Made by a program: the position numbers and the translations under genes
Notes under the pieces: generated by a model
What the model saw: the letters and a program-made list of their open reading frames with translations, nothing else
Database searches by the model: none
Told to the model about the DNA's origin: nothing
Part shown: positions 9,111-18,071 of the stretch, in pieces
How positions within the stretch are numbered: position 1 is the stretch's first letter
Layout: each line of letters begins with the position of its first letter
Assembly: GCF_900111325.1 (NCBI RefSeq)
Contig: NZ_FOGW01000013.1
Coordinates: 35,554-99,553, forward strand
DNA: 64,000 nt
Reading direction: 5' to 3'
Source of the DNA: Lachnobacterium bovis
GTDB taxonomy: Bacteria > Bacillota > Clostridia > Lachnospirales > Lachnospiraceae

Positions 9111-9133
9111 GGATACATTAAAAAAATGTATCC
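9104..9133 (-). terminator. Terminator of murG
   Basis: A 9-bp stem (9111-9119 with 9125-9133), which on the reverse strand is followed by TTTTT. It lies 37 bp beyond the murG stop. Confidence 0.85.
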
Positions 9134-9169
9134 TAATGAAAAATAAAAATTGTTTTATAGAAAAAAATT

Positions 9170-10237
9170 TTATATAGATGTTTCTTTGATTAAAGAGATA
9201 ATAGCTCCAATTGAATCAATTTGTCCACTTGCATTCATTGCTTTTATATATTGTTCTTTGTTTTTAAAAGTAGAATTAACTGTTTCTAATAAAAGCTTAT
9301 CATTTAATGATTCTTCTTCGATTACAACAGAAAATCCTTGACGCTTGAAAGATTTAGCGTTTAAAATTTGATCACCACGGCTTGCGGCTGCAGATAGTGG
9401 AATTAAAATATTAGGTTTTCGTAATGCTAAAAGTTCACAAATTGAATTAGCGCCAGCACGAGAAATAACTAAATCGGCAGAAGCAAACATATCTGTTAAT
9501 TCTTTATTAGCATATTCAAATTGGGCATATCCAACTAAACCATCAAGAGAAGAATCTAAATTACCTTTTCCACAAAGATGGATGATGTTGAATTGTTCTA
9601 AAAGTTCAGGTAAAACTTTGCGAACAGAGTCATTTATTACTTTTGAACCTGAACTACCACCAACAATAAGAAGAATAGGTTTTGTAGTATCTGTAAAATG
9701 ACAATATTCGATTGCTTTGTTAGGATCGCCACCAAATAATTCAGCACGGATAGGTGAACCTGTTAAAACCGCTTTATCTTTTGGTAAATATTTCATTGTC
9801 TCAGGGAAGTTACAGCAAACTTTTTTTGAACGTGGAATTGCGAGTCTATTAGCAAGTCCAGGAGTTATATCAGATTCATGAATAATTGCTGGTACTTTGC
9901 AGAACTTTGCTGCAAGTACTACAGGAACTGAAACAAAACCTCCCTTAGAAAATACAATATTTGGTTTAATTTTTTTAATTAGACGAATAGCTTGAAAATA
10001 ACCTTTTAAAACTTTAAAAGGATCAGAAAAATTTTTCCAATCAAAATATCTACGTAATTTTCCAGAAGAAATTCCGTAATATTTAATGCCCTGCGCTTCA
10101 ATTAAACCTCTTTCCATACCGTTGTAAGAACCGATATATGAGATGTCGTAACCAGCTTCTTTAAGGGCTGGCATTAAAGCTATATTAGGTGTAACATGAC
10201 CAGCAGTTCCGCCACCTGTCATAATAATTTTTTTCAT
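9170..10237 (-). CDS. murG: UDP-GlcNAc:lipid I GlcNAc transferase MurG
   Basis: A 355-residue GT28-family glycosyltransferase that adds GlcNAc to lipid I to make lipid II on the inner face of the membrane. The glycine-rich acceptor loop is seen at the N-terminus (MTGGGTAGHVTPNIAL), with FSKGGFVSVPVVLAA, the HESDITPGLANR segment, GGSSGSKVIND and the donor-binding SRAGANSICELLALRKPNILIPL. The length is normal. It stands alone on the reverse strand, outside a dcw cluster, with its own terminator. Clostridial genomes often have a separate extra murG, so whether this is the only copy cannot be judged here. Confidence 0.93.
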   Translation of the reverse strand: MKKIIMTGGGTAGHVTPNIALMPALKEAGYDISYIGSYNGMERGLIEAQGIKYYGISSGKLRRYFDWKNFSDPFKVLKGYFQAIRLIKKIKPNIVFSKGGFVSVPVVLAAKFCKVPAIIHESDITPGLANRLAIPRSKKVCCNFPETMKYLPKDKAVLTGSPIRAELFGGDPNKAIEYCHFTDTTKPILLIVGGSSGSKVINDSVRKVLPELLEQFNIIHLCGKGNLDSSLDGLVGYAQFEYANKELTDMFASADLVISRAGANSICELLALRKPNILIPLSAAASRGDQILNAKSFKRQGFSVVIEEESLNDKLLLETVNSTFKNKEQYIKAMNASGQIDSIGAIISLIKETSI

Positions 10238-10417
10238 ATGTTATAACCTCTTCTTTCTATATAAAAGCCTTAGCAAGTTCAATATTACAACTTTAGGAAA
10301 AAATAAGCAAATACAAAAGTGAATTTTTCATAAATTTTCGTGAATACCTTGAATAAAATTCTTAGGATTGCTATAATTTAAACGAATTCGTCAAACCAAA
10401 TAAAGGAGTGTTTAAAG

Positions 10418-11764
10418 ATGTGTAAAATTACATTTGATTATTCAAAAGCGTCATCTTTTATTAGTTCAGAAGAAGTTTCTTTCATGGAGAAACTTGTAAA
10501 CGACGCTAAAGAGCAGTTAGTTAACAAAACAGGTGCTGGTAATGATTTCTTAGGATGGATTGATCTACCAGTAGCATACGATAAAGAAGAGTTTTCTAGA
10601 ATTAAGGAGGCTGCTAAAAAAATCCAGTCTGATTCAGAGGTGTTTGTAGTAATCGGTATTGGTGGATCATACTTAGGAGCAAGAGCTGCAATTGAGTTCT
10701 TAAGACATGGTTTCTACAATAACATTACAAAAGAACAGCGTAAAACTCCAGAAATCTATTATGCAGGAAATAGCATCAGTGGTACATATTTAAGAGACCT
10801 TATTGATGTAATTGGAGATAGAGATTTCTCTGTAAATATTATTTCAAAATCAGGTACAACAACAGAACCATCTATCGCATTTAGAGTATTCAAAGAAATG
10901 CTTGAGAAAAAATACGGTAAAGAAGGCGCTGCAAAACGTATCTATGCAACAACAGATAAAGCTAAGGGAGCATTAAAGAGCCTTGCAACAGAAGAAGGAT
11001 ATGAAACATTCGTAGTACCTGATGATGTTGGTGGACGTTTCTCAGTTCTAACAGCAGTAGGTTTACTTCCAATTGCAGTAAGTGGTGCTGATATTGATAA
11101 ATTAATGGAAGGTGCAGCAGCAGGTAGAGAACTTGCATTAAATAAAGAGTTTGGTGATAATGACTCATTACAGTATGCAGCAATCAGAAATATCTTATTA
11201 AGAAAAGGTAAAACAGTAGAAGTTTTAGCTAATTATGAACCAAGCTGCCACTATGTTTCTGAATGGTGGAAACAGTTATACGGTGAAAGTGAAGGAAAAG
11301 ATCAAAAAGGTTTATTCCCAGCTTCAGTTGATTTAACAACAGATCTTCATTCAATGGGACAGTTCATTCAAGATGGTGCTAGAATCATGTTCGAAACAGT
11401 TTTAAATGTAGAAGAATCACGTAGAGAAGTTGTTATCGGAGAAGATAAGGACGACTTAGATGGTTTAAACTATTTAGCTGGTAAAAACATGGATTTCGTT
11501 AATAAGAGTGCTATGAATGGTACAATTTTAGCTCATACTGACGGAAATGTACCAAACTTAATCGTTAATATTCCAGAGCAGAATGAATTTTATCTTGGAG
11601 AATTATTCTACTTCTTCGAGTTTGCAGTTGGTGTAAGTGGATACTTATTAGGTGTAAATCCATTCAATCAGCCAGGTGTAGAAAGCTATAAAAAGAACAT
11701 GTTTGCATTACTTGGCAAACCAGGTTTTGAAGCTCAAAGAGAAGAATTATTAAAGAGACTTTAG
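10418..11764 (+). CDS. pgi: Glucose-6-phosphate isomerase
   Basis: A 448-residue enzyme interconverting glucose-6-phosphate and fructose-6-phosphate in glycolysis, of the usual Firmicute length. Both signatures are present: DDVGGRFSVLTAVGLLP and GVNPFNQPGVESYKKNMFALL. The SGTTTEP phosphate-binding segment and GIGGSYLGARAA are also clear. AAAGGAG lies 10 bases before the ATG. It is divergent from murG and followed by its own terminator, so it is probably monocistronic. The codon use is that of a highly expressed gene. Confidence 0.97.
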   Translation: MCKITFDYSKASSFISSEEVSFMEKLVNDAKEQLVNKTGAGNDFLGWIDLPVAYDKEEFSRIKEAAKKIQSDSEVFVVIGIGGSYLGARAAIEFLRHGFYNNITKEQRKTPEIYYAGNSISGTYLRDLIDVIGDRDFSVNIISKSGTTTEPSIAFRVFKEMLEKKYGKEGAAKRIYATTDKAKGALKSLATEEGYETFVVPDDVGGRFSVLTAVGLLPIAVSGADIDKLMEGAAAGRELALNKEFGDNDSLQYAAIRNILLRKGKTVEVLANYEPSCHYVSEWWKQLYGESEGKDQKGLFPASVDLTTDLHSMGQFIQDGARIMFETVLNVEESRREVVIGEDKDDLDGLNYLAGKNMDFVNKSAMNGTILAHTDGNVPNLIVNIPEQNEFYLGELFYFFEFAVGVSGYLLGVNPFNQPGVESYKKNMFALLGKPGFEAQREELLKRL

Positions 11765-11785
11765 TTTTTAAATTTACTTTTTATT

Positions 11786-11850
11786 AAGATAACATGCTAT
11801 TTTTTGGTAGGATAACACGTTATTTTTGCTAAGAAAACATGTTAAATTAT
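11786..11850. repeat. Three imperfect 20-bp repeats downstream of pgi
   Basis: Units begin at 11786 (aagataacatgctatttttt), 11809 (aggataacacgttatttttg) and 11831 (aagaaaacatgttaaattat), spaced 23 and 22 bp, about two helical turns. Each has an aacatgtt-like palindromic core. They lie between the pgi stop and its terminator. Confidence 0.6.
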
Positions 11851-11885
11851 AGAAGAAAATGCTAGATTTTAAAACGAAATATTAA

Positions 11886-11928
11886 GGTTGTAAGAGGTTA
11901 AAAATACCTCTTACAGCCTTTTTTTTAT
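11886..11928 (+). terminator. Terminator of pgi
   Basis: A 13-bp stem with one G-U pair (11886-11898 with 11906-11918) and a run of 9 or more T. Confidence 0.92.
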
Positions 11929-11930
11929 GT

Positions 11931-12245
11931 ACAAATGTAACAAAAATAAGCCATTTTTTAGAAAAAACAGTTAGTTTACTCTAACAAAATGACAATAAGA
12001 AATGAAAATTAATTAATGAATCAAAAATGCGTATAAATAAGATAAATAGGGGAAAAGATATTACAAAAATGTTACAAGATACACATTGATGTAATTGTTA
12101 AGGAAAAGATAAATCTTTTGTGCAAATTGCCTAAAAGAAATAGCGTCTAACAGTAGTTCAAATGAAGAAAATGTCCTAAAGAGTCCGTAAAATAGGGCTT
12201 TTTGGGGATGCGAAAAATAAAATGATCTATAAAACAGCCCTCGAT
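11931..12245. other. Non-coding stretch upstream of the SH3/SleB gene
   Basis: About 315 bp between the pgi terminator and the next promoter. I see a small hairpin (gttag-tttact-ctaac near 11970) and nothing I recognise as a gene, riboswitch or remnant. Confidence 0.5.
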
Positions 12246-12274
12246 TTGACAAAAAAAATAGTGTCTGTTATACT
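12246..12274 (+). promoter_or_regulatory. Sigma-A promoter of the SH3/SleB hydrolase gene
   Basis: TTGACA at 12246-12251, a 17-bp spacer and TATACT at 12269-12274. This gives a leader of about 95 nt before the ATG at 12377. Confidence 0.85.
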
Positions 12275-12376
12275 TTGTGAAGTAATAAATTTGTAACAAT
12301 TGAAACACAAAATTCAAAAACGAAATATTAGTGTAATAGATTTTTAAATCTATAAACACCATATGGAGGTAAATTT

Positions 12377-13621
12377 ATGAAGTTTAACAAAAAAGTGATA
12401 GGTAGTATGACAGTACTTAGTTCACTTTGTGTTATGACTACAGTTGCAGCAATGACAAACAACGGAGAAAGAACATTAGCTGATCACAATAAGAAAGTTG
12501 TTACCGTAGCATACACTGAATCAAGCAGAGGACGTGCAGGTTTTGGAGCAGAAATAGCTAGAACATCCGTAGAAGCTGACAGCGTTAAAAAAGCGACAAT
12601 TAAAGAAATTGGATATGAAGCGATTGGTGAACAAATCGAAGGCCTAGTAAAAGAGTTAAAATTATCAGATGAAGAAAAAGATTGGGCTAGCGCGTTAATG
12701 CCAAAAGTCGAAGATTTTTTACTAGTTAGAACAGAAGCTAATCAGGATTCACAAGTAGTTGGAAAATTATATAAAGGCAATAAAGCCACAGTTGTAGAAA
12801 AAGGAGAAGAATGGACAAAAATTTCTTCAGGAAAACTACAAGGATACGTAAGAAATGATATGTGTTACTTTGGCTTAGAAGCATTAAACTATGCAAAACA
12901 ATCATGTCAGATTGTTGCTGTATCAAAAACAGAAGGACTTAGAGTTAGAGCATCACAAGATGCAAATGCAGAAGTTACAAAGGTTCTTTCAAATGGAGAA
13001 GGAATTTCTGTTGATACAAATGCACAGGCTAATAATGAGTGGGTTGCTGTTAAAGTTAATGATGCTACAAATTTTGTTAGTAGACAGTTTGTAGATGTTA
13101 AAATTAACACAGGTGTTGGAGTAACACTTGAAGAAGAAGCAGCAGCTAAAGCAGCTGAAGAAGCAAAGAAAGCACAGGAAGCACAAAGTGCAAAAGAAGC
13201 ACAGGAAGCACAAAGTGTAAAAGAGACACAGACTACAAAATCAGCACCTGCAAGAACAACAGGTTCATCTCTTGCAGCAAGTGCTAATGATGTGACATTA
13301 CTTGCAGCATTAATTCAGTGTGAAGCAGGTGGAGAATCATACGAATGTCAATTAGCAGTTGGTGCAGTTGTAGTTAACCGTGTACAAAGTGGATATGCTG
13401 ATGGTACTCTTTACGGAGTAATTTATCAGAGAGGACAATTTGGACCAGCAATGACAGGTAAACTTGAAAGAGTATTATCAAAAGGACCAAGTTCAACATC
13501 AGTTAGAGCAGCTCAAGAAGCATTAAGCGGTGTTGATAATGTTGGTGGTGTTAAAAATTTTAGAGATGTTTCATCAAGTTCATATAGTGGACATGTAATT
13601 GGTGGAATGGTCTTTTTCTAA
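12377..13621 (+). CDS. Secreted SH3-domain cell wall hydrolase (SleB/Hydrolase_2 type)
   Basis: A 414-residue exported protein. A signal peptide or anchor covers about 1-30. Two bacterial SH3-like wall-binding modules follow (about 115-160 and 176-228, the latter with KTEGLRVRASQDANAEV). An Ala/Glu/Lys-rich linker contains a perfect-frame 27-bp tandem repeat (13172-13225, AQEAQSxKE twice). The C-terminal ~120 residues are a SleB-like Hydrolase_2 domain: LLAALIQCEAGGESYECQLAVGAVVVNRV (catalytic Glu in CEAGGE) and the RGQFGPA segment. Such domains cleave peptidoglycan in cortex lysis or wall remodelling; the SH3 modules suggest a vegetative or general wall role. It has its own promoter and terminator. 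Confidence 0.88.
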   Translation: MKFNKKVIGSMTVLSSLCVMTTVAAMTNNGERTLADHNKKVVTVAYTESSRGRAGFGAEIARTSVEADSVKKATIKEIGYEAIGEQIEGLVKELKLSDEEKDWASALMPKVEDFLLVRTEANQDSQVVGKLYKGNKATVVEKGEEWTKISSGKLQGYVRNDMCYFGLEALNYAKQSCQIVAVSKTEGLRVRASQDANAEVTKVLSNGEGISVDTNAQANNEWVAVKVNDATNFVSRQFVDVKINTGVGVTLEEEAAAKAAEEAKKAQEAQSAKEAQEAQSVKETQTTKSAPARTTGSSLAASANDVTLLAALIQCEAGGESYECQLAVGAVVVNRVQSGYADGTLYGVIYQRGQFGPAMTGKLERVLSKGPSSTSVRAAQEALSGVDNVGGVKNFRDVSSSSYSGHVIGGMVFF

Positions 13622-13662
13622 AAAAGGTATTTAGTTTTTTAACTTTAAGCATAATTTTAAAG

Positions 13663-13707
13663 AGCGCTGAGCACTAAAAAGTTAGTGTTTCAGTGCTTTT
13701 TTTGTAT
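13663..13707 (+). terminator. Terminator after the SleB-type hydrolase
   Basis: An imperfect hairpin (gcgctgagcactaa with ttagtgtttcagtgc) followed by seven T. Confidence 0.85.
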
Positions 13708-13810
13708 CTTAAAAAGGGTCTAGACTTGCTAATATTTGGTACATGGGTTAAAATACTATTATTACAAAAAGGGATAAAAGCGAAGTTTAACATAAAACGG
13801 AGGAATAGTT

Positions 13811-14800
13811 ATGAATTTAAAAGGTAGAAATTTTTTGAAAATTAAGGATTTTAGTCCTGAAGAGATTTTATATTTGATTGATTTAGCCAAAGAGCTAAAG
13901 GATAAAAAGAAACAAGGAATTCGACATGATGATCTTAAAGGAAAAAATATAGCATTAATTTTTGAAAAAACATCAACAAGAACACGTTGTTCATTTGAAG
14001 TTGCCGCATATGATTTAGGAATGAATGTTACATATCTTGATCCATCAGGATCCCAAATTGGAAAAAAAGAAAGTATAGCAGATACAGCACAAGTTCTTGG
14101 AAGAATGTATGATGGTATAGAATATCGAGGATTTGAGCAGGAAATAGTAGAGGTATTGGCTGAGTATGCTAACGTTCCAGTCTGGAATGGTTTAACAAAT
14201 GAATCTCATCCAACACAGATGATTGCAGATATGTTGACAATTAAAGAAAATTTCGGTAGATTAAAAGGAATTCGTTTTGTCTATATGGGTGATGCTAGAT
14301 ATAACATGGGAAATTCATTGATGGTAACATGTGCAAAATTAGGAATGGATTTTGTGGCATGTACTAATTCAAAATATTATCCTGAAGATAAATTAGTTAG
14401 TTATGCGAAAGAAGAAGCGCAAAAATCAGGTGGAAGCATAACATTGACTGATAACATAGAAGAGGCAACTAAAGATGCAGATGTAATATATACAGATGTG
14501 TGGGTATCGATGGGTGAACCAGATGAAGTTTGGAAAGAAAGAATAGACGATTTATTACCATATCAAGTAAACGAAAAAGCATTTGAAAATGCAAAAGATA
14601 CAGCGATATTTATGCATTGTTTACCAGCTTTCCATGATCTTAATACCAAAATAGGAAAACAAGTATATGAAAAATTTGGATTAAAAGAAATGGAAGTTAC
14701 AGATGAAATCTTTACAGGAGAAAGATCTGTTGTATTTGACGAAGCTGAAAACAGAATGCACACAATAAAAGCAATAATGAGAGCAACATTAGGAGATTGA
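13811..14800 (+). CDS. argF: Ornithine carbamoyltransferase
   Basis: A 329-residue enzyme condensing carbamoyl phosphate and ornithine to citrulline. The carbamoyl-phosphate loop STRTRCSFE, the HPTQ motif (NESHPTQMIADML) and the ornithine loop HCLPAFHD are all intact. The length and the VYTDVWVSMGE segment distinguish it from aspartate carbamoyltransferase. It could act in arginine synthesis or, as a catabolic ArcB, in the deiminase pathway; no other arginine gene is nearby to decide. Its stop overlaps the birA reading frame, suggesting co-transcription. Confidence 0.95.
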   Translation: MNLKGRNFLKIKDFSPEEILYLIDLAKELKDKKKQGIRHDDLKGKNIALIFEKTSTRTRCSFEVAAYDLGMNVTYLDPSGSQIGKKESIADTAQVLGRMYDGIEYRGFEQEIVEVLAEYANVPVWNGLTNESHPTQMIADMLTIKENFGRLKGIRFVYMGDARYNMGNSLMVTCAKLGMDFVACTNSKYYPEDKLVSYAKEEAQKSGGSITLTDNIEEATKDADVIYTDVWVSMGEPDEVWKERIDDLLPYQVNEKAFENAKDTAIFMHCLPAFHDLNTKIGKQVYEKFGLKEMEVTDEIFTGERSVVFDEAENRMHTIKAIMRATLGD

Positions 14801-14805
14801 TTAAA

Positions 14806-15786
14806 GTGAAAACTGCAATATTACGAATGTTAAGAAATTCAAATGAAAATTATATTTCGGGTCAAAAATTAAGCGAACAGTTACAGGTGTCAAGAACTAC
14901 GGTATGCAATGAAGTAAATTCATTACGCGAATATGGCTATGAGATTGATGCTGTTAGTAGAAAAGGTTATCTATTAAAGACTACTCCAGATATTGTAAAT
15001 GATTTTGCGGTAGGAAGCCTTATCAAAGGTGGAGAATTTGGAAAAACGATAGTCTACAAAGATGATATACCATCTACAAATACGTTGGCAAAAGAGTTAG
15101 CCGAAAAAGGATATGAACATGGAACAGTAGTAATTGCAGATACACAGTCATCGGGACGAGGTAGAAGAGGCAGAAATTTTATGTCGCCAAAAGGCGTGGG
15201 GATTTTTATGACGGTAATTTTAAAACCGGATTTTAGTCCATATTGTGCTCCGATGTTAACACTTTTAGCAGCACTTGCAGTATCAGATGCAATAGAAGAA
15301 ATAGTAGAAGTACCAGCCAAAATAAAATGGCCAAATGATATTGTCATAGGAAATAAAAAAATATGTGGAATATTAACAGAAATGAGTATTCAATCTGATT
15401 ATATCAACAATATTGTTGTAGGAATTGGAATAAATGTTAATAACCCATCGTTCCCAGAAGAATTAAAAAACATAGCGGGTTCTATTTTTACAGAAACCAA
15501 TAAAAAAATAAATAGAGATGTTCTAATAGAACGTGTGCTATTTTATTTTGAAAAATATTATAATATTTTTTTAGAAACAAAAGATTTAAGCAATGTGAAA
15601 GTCATTTATAACCAAAAACTAGTTAATTTAGATAAAGAGGTTAAGGTGTTAGATCCTACAGAACCTTATGAAGGAATAGCAAAAGGAATAACAGATAATG
15701 GCGAACTCATTGTTGAAATAAATAATCAAATACGCCACGTATCAAGTGGCGAAGTATCAGTGAGAGGAATGTATGGATATGTCTAA
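14806..15786 (+). CDS. birA: Bifunctional biotin-protein ligase / biotin repressor BirA
   Basis: A 326-residue protein with an N-terminal winged helix (ISGQKLSEQLQVSRTTVCNEVNSLREYGYEI) that binds bio operators, a central ligase domain with the biotin-AMP loop GRGRRGRNF and KWPNDIVI, and an SH3-like C-terminus (GIAKGITDNGELIVE). It activates biotin and transfers it to carboxyl carrier proteins. I chose GTG at 14806, 10 bases after AGGAG; the in-frame TTG at 14797 would sit directly on that site. It overlaps argF by translation-coupled spacing and overlaps the next gene by 14 bp. Confidence 0.94.
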   Translation: MKTAILRMLRNSNENYISGQKLSEQLQVSRTTVCNEVNSLREYGYEIDAVSRKGYLLKTTPDIVNDFAVGSLIKGGEFGKTIVYKDDIPSTNTLAKELAEKGYEHGTVVIADTQSSGRGRRGRNFMSPKGVGIFMTVILKPDFSPYCAPMLTLLAALAVSDAIEEIVEVPAKIKWPNDIVIGNKKICGILTEMSIQSDYINNIVVGIGINVNNPSFPEELKNIAGSIFTETNKKINRDVLIERVLFYFEKYYNIFLETKDLSNVKVIYNQKLVNLDKEVKVLDPTEPYEGIAKGITDNGELIVEINNQIRHVSSGEVSVRGMYGYV

Positions 15787-16141
15787 AAACAACATAGAAA
15801 ATTCTAAAGACGAAGTTGTACTTTGTGGTGCAAGTGCATATAACAAAAAATATTATTTAAATGAGAATTTTATGGGGCTACCAGATTCAATAAAAGAAGA
15901 ACTAAGAATCATGTGTGTTTTATACACCGAGGAAATAGGTGGGATTTTACAATTAGTTTTTGATGGAAAAGGAAATCTAGAATTTAGAACTTCATCTAAA
16001 GAGGGAGATTTACTATATGATGATATTGGAAGCATCCTTAAAATAAAACAATTACAAAAAACAAAAGTGGAATTGTTGGAGTCCGTAGAACTTTATTACA
16101 GAATTTTATTCTTAGGAGAGGGCTTCGACCAGGAGGAATAA
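15773..16141 (+). CDS. Small conserved clostridial protein of unknown function (DUF6145-like)
   Basis: A 122-residue soluble acidic protein. I do not recognise an enzymatic motif. Visible features are a CGASAYNKKYYLN segment, a predicted alpha-beta core (IKEELRIMCVLYTEEIGGILQLVFD then GNLEFRTS) and an acidic helical C-terminus. Its position, overlapping birA by 14 bp and ending 3 bp before coaX, is one I associate with a Lachnospiraceae-specific family annotated DUF6145, but that label is from memory. The tight coupling suggests co-expression with cofactor (biotin/CoA) genes. ATG at 15773 follows GAGAGG; an in-frame ATG at 15779 is possible. Confidence 0.75.
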   Translation: MDMSKNNIENSKDEVVLCGASAYNKKYYLNENFMGLPDSIKEELRIMCVLYTEEIGGILQLVFDGKGNLEFRTSSKEGDLLYDDIGSILKIKQLQKTKVELLESVELYYRILFLGEGFDQEE

Positions 16142-16144
16142 GAA

Positions 16145-16927
16145 ATGGTTTTAGCAATTGATGTCGGTAATACTAATATTACAGTAGGGGTTTTTAACTG
16201 TAAAAATGACAAAATGGAGGCAAGTTTTAGAATAACAACTAAAATGCCTAGAACATCCGACGAGTATGCAATGATATTGACAACATTATTGGAAAAAAAC
16301 AAAATATCAGTAAGGGATATTAATGATGCAATTATTTGCTCAGTAGTGCCTAAAGTAATGCATTCGCTAGAGGGGGCATTTATAAAATATTTTGATATTA
16401 AACCAATAGTAGTAGAGGCTGGAATTAAAACAGGTATACGAATTGTAACAGCTAATCCGCAACAGATTGGTGCAGATAGAATTGTAGATGCAGTAGCTGC
16501 ATATGAAATATATGGAGGACCGGTCTTAGTACTTGATTTTGGAACAGCAACAACATATGACTTGGTAGATGAAAATGGCGCATTTTTATGTGCTGTAACA
16601 GCACCTGGACTTAGAATATCAGCTCAGGCATTATGGGAAGAAGCTGCTAAGCTTCCAGAGATAGAAATTAAAAAGCCAGATACAATTATGGCAAAGGAGA
16701 CTATTTCAAGTATGCAAGCAGGTCTTGTGTATGGACAAATTGGTCAAACAGAATATATAATCAAAAAGATGAAAGAAGAAGCAAAGATGGATAACATAAA
16801 AGTAGTTGCTACAGGAGGACTTGGAAGAATAATTGCCGAAGAAACAGATAGCATAGACATTTATAATCCAAATTTGACTTTAGAAGGAATCTATAGAGTT
16901 TACAAAAAACAAAATAGAAGAAAATAA
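16145..16927 (+). CDS. coaX: Type III pantothenate kinase
   Basis: A 260-residue enzyme for the first step of CoA synthesis, phosphorylating pantothenate. It belongs to the ASKHA fold: phosphate-1 motif AIDVGNTNITVGV at the N-terminus, GADRIVDAVAAYE with the catalytic Asp, LVLDFGTATTYDLVD as phosphate-2, and ATGGLGRIIAEET near the C-terminus. Type III kinases typically need a monovalent cation and are not inhibited by CoA. It has an AGGAGGAATAAGA ribosome binding region at the end of the previous gene. Confidence 0.96.
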   Translation: MVLAIDVGNTNITVGVFNCKNDKMEASFRITTKMPRTSDEYAMILTTLLEKNKISVRDINDAIICSVVPKVMHSLEGAFIKYFDIKPIVVEAGIKTGIRIVTANPQQIGADRIVDAVAAYEIYGGPVLVLDFGTATTYDLVDENGAFLCAVTAPGLRISAQALWEEAAKLPEIEIKKPDTIMAKETISSMQAGLVYGQIGQTEYIIKKMKEEAKMDNIKVVATGGLGRIIAEETDSIDIYNPNLTLEGIYRVYKKQNRRK

Positions 16928-16956
16928 GTAATATATATAGAAAGATAGTAACACAC

Positions 16957-17949
16957 ATGAATAATAATCAAATTACAAAATTAAAAATAGGTGATGTGAC
17001 ATTACCAAATAATTTGATTTTAGCACCAATGGCAGGGGTAACAGACCTGCCATTTCGTATACTTTGCAAAGAGCAAGGTGCAGGACTATTATGCATGGAA
17101 ATGATTAGTGCTAAAGCAATTTTATACAAAAATAAAAATACACAATCTCTTTTAGCAATAGATGAGAGAGAAAAACCAGTTTCATTACAATTATTTGGTT
17201 CAGATCCTGACATTATGGCACAGATAGCAAAAGAGATAGAAGATAGACCGTATGATATTTTAGATATAAATATGGGCTGTCCAGTTCCTAAAATCGTTAA
17301 TAATGGTGAGGGTTCTGCACTTATGAAGAATCCAAAATTAGTTGGAGAGATAATAGAAAAAGTTTCAAAGGCAACCAAAAAGCCAGTAACGGTAAAATTT
17401 AGAAAAGGTTTTGACGATGAACACGTTAATGCTGTTGAAATTGCAAAGATTGCACAAGAGTCAGGAGCAGCAGCAGTGGCAGTTCATGGAAGGACTAGAG
17501 AACAGTATTATTCAGGAAAAGCTGATTGGGATATTATTCGTCAGGTAAAAGAGGCTGTATCAATTCCAGTTATAGGAAATGGTGATTTGTTAACAGCCGA
17601 AGATGTTATTGCAATGAAAGAACAAACTAATTGTGATGGATTTATGATAGCAAGAGGTGCTCAGGGAAATCCGTGGATTTTCAAACAGATATTACATTAT
17701 TTTGAAACAGGCGAGCATTTGGCGAAACCTTCATTAGAAGAAGTGGCAAATATGATTTTAAGACACGGCAAAATGATGATAGATTTTAAAGGTGAGTATA
17801 CTGGAGTAAGAGAAATGCGAAAACATGCAGCTTGGTATACAGCAGGATATCATAATTCGTCGAAATTAAGAGTGAAATTTAATGCAGTAGAATCATATGA
17901 AGATATGCAAAGATTATTAGAACAAGAAATTTTTAATAAAAAATTATAA
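16957..17949 (+). CDS. dusB: tRNA-dihydrouridine synthase DusB
   Basis: A 330-residue FMN enzyme reducing uridines in the tRNA D-loop. An N-terminal TIM barrel has MAGVTDLPFRILCKEQGA, the catalytic-cysteine region DINMGCPVPKIVNNGEGSALM, the K-FRKGFDD segment, AVHGRTREQYYSG and the FMN-phosphate motif GNGDLLTAEDV; a helical C-terminal domain has REMRKHAAWY. The order coaX-dusB-greA-lysS is usual in Lachnospiraceae. Probably the last gene of the argF/birA transcript, since a fresh promoter precedes greA. Confidence 0.95.
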   Translation: MNNNQITKLKIGDVTLPNNLILAPMAGVTDLPFRILCKEQGAGLLCMEMISAKAILYKNKNTQSLLAIDEREKPVSLQLFGSDPDIMAQIAKEIEDRPYDILDINMGCPVPKIVNNGEGSALMKNPKLVGEIIEKVSKATKKPVTVKFRKGFDDEHVNAVEIAKIAQESGAAAVAVHGRTREQYYSGKADWDIIRQVKEAVSIPVIGNGDLLTAEDVIAMKEQTNCDGFMIARGAQGNPWIFKQILHYFETGEHLAKPSLEEVANMILRHGKMMIDFKGEYTGVREMRKHAAWYTAGYHNSSKLRVKFNAVESYEDMQRLLEQEIFNKKL

Positions 17950-17993
17950 AGAAAATACTGTGATTTTGTATAATAGTCAATGTACTTGTTTTC

Positions 17994-18022
17994 TTGACAT
18001 TGACATGATAATAATATACAAT
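17994..18022 (+). promoter_or_regulatory. Sigma-A promoter of greA-lysS
   Basis: TTGACA at 17994-17999, a 17-bp spacer and TACAAT at 18017-18022, about 50 bp before the greA ATG. Confidence 0.75.
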
Positions 18023-18071
18023 ATTCTAGTTAAAATAGGTACATTATATATTAAAAGAAGGGTAAAAATAT

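Noticed and set aside
11931..12376. Possible cyclic-di-AMP or cyclic-di-GMP riboswitch before the wall hydrolase gene
   Set aside because: Such riboswitches often precede these genes, but no aptamer core was recognisable, and the promoter at 12246 leaves only about 95 nt of leader.
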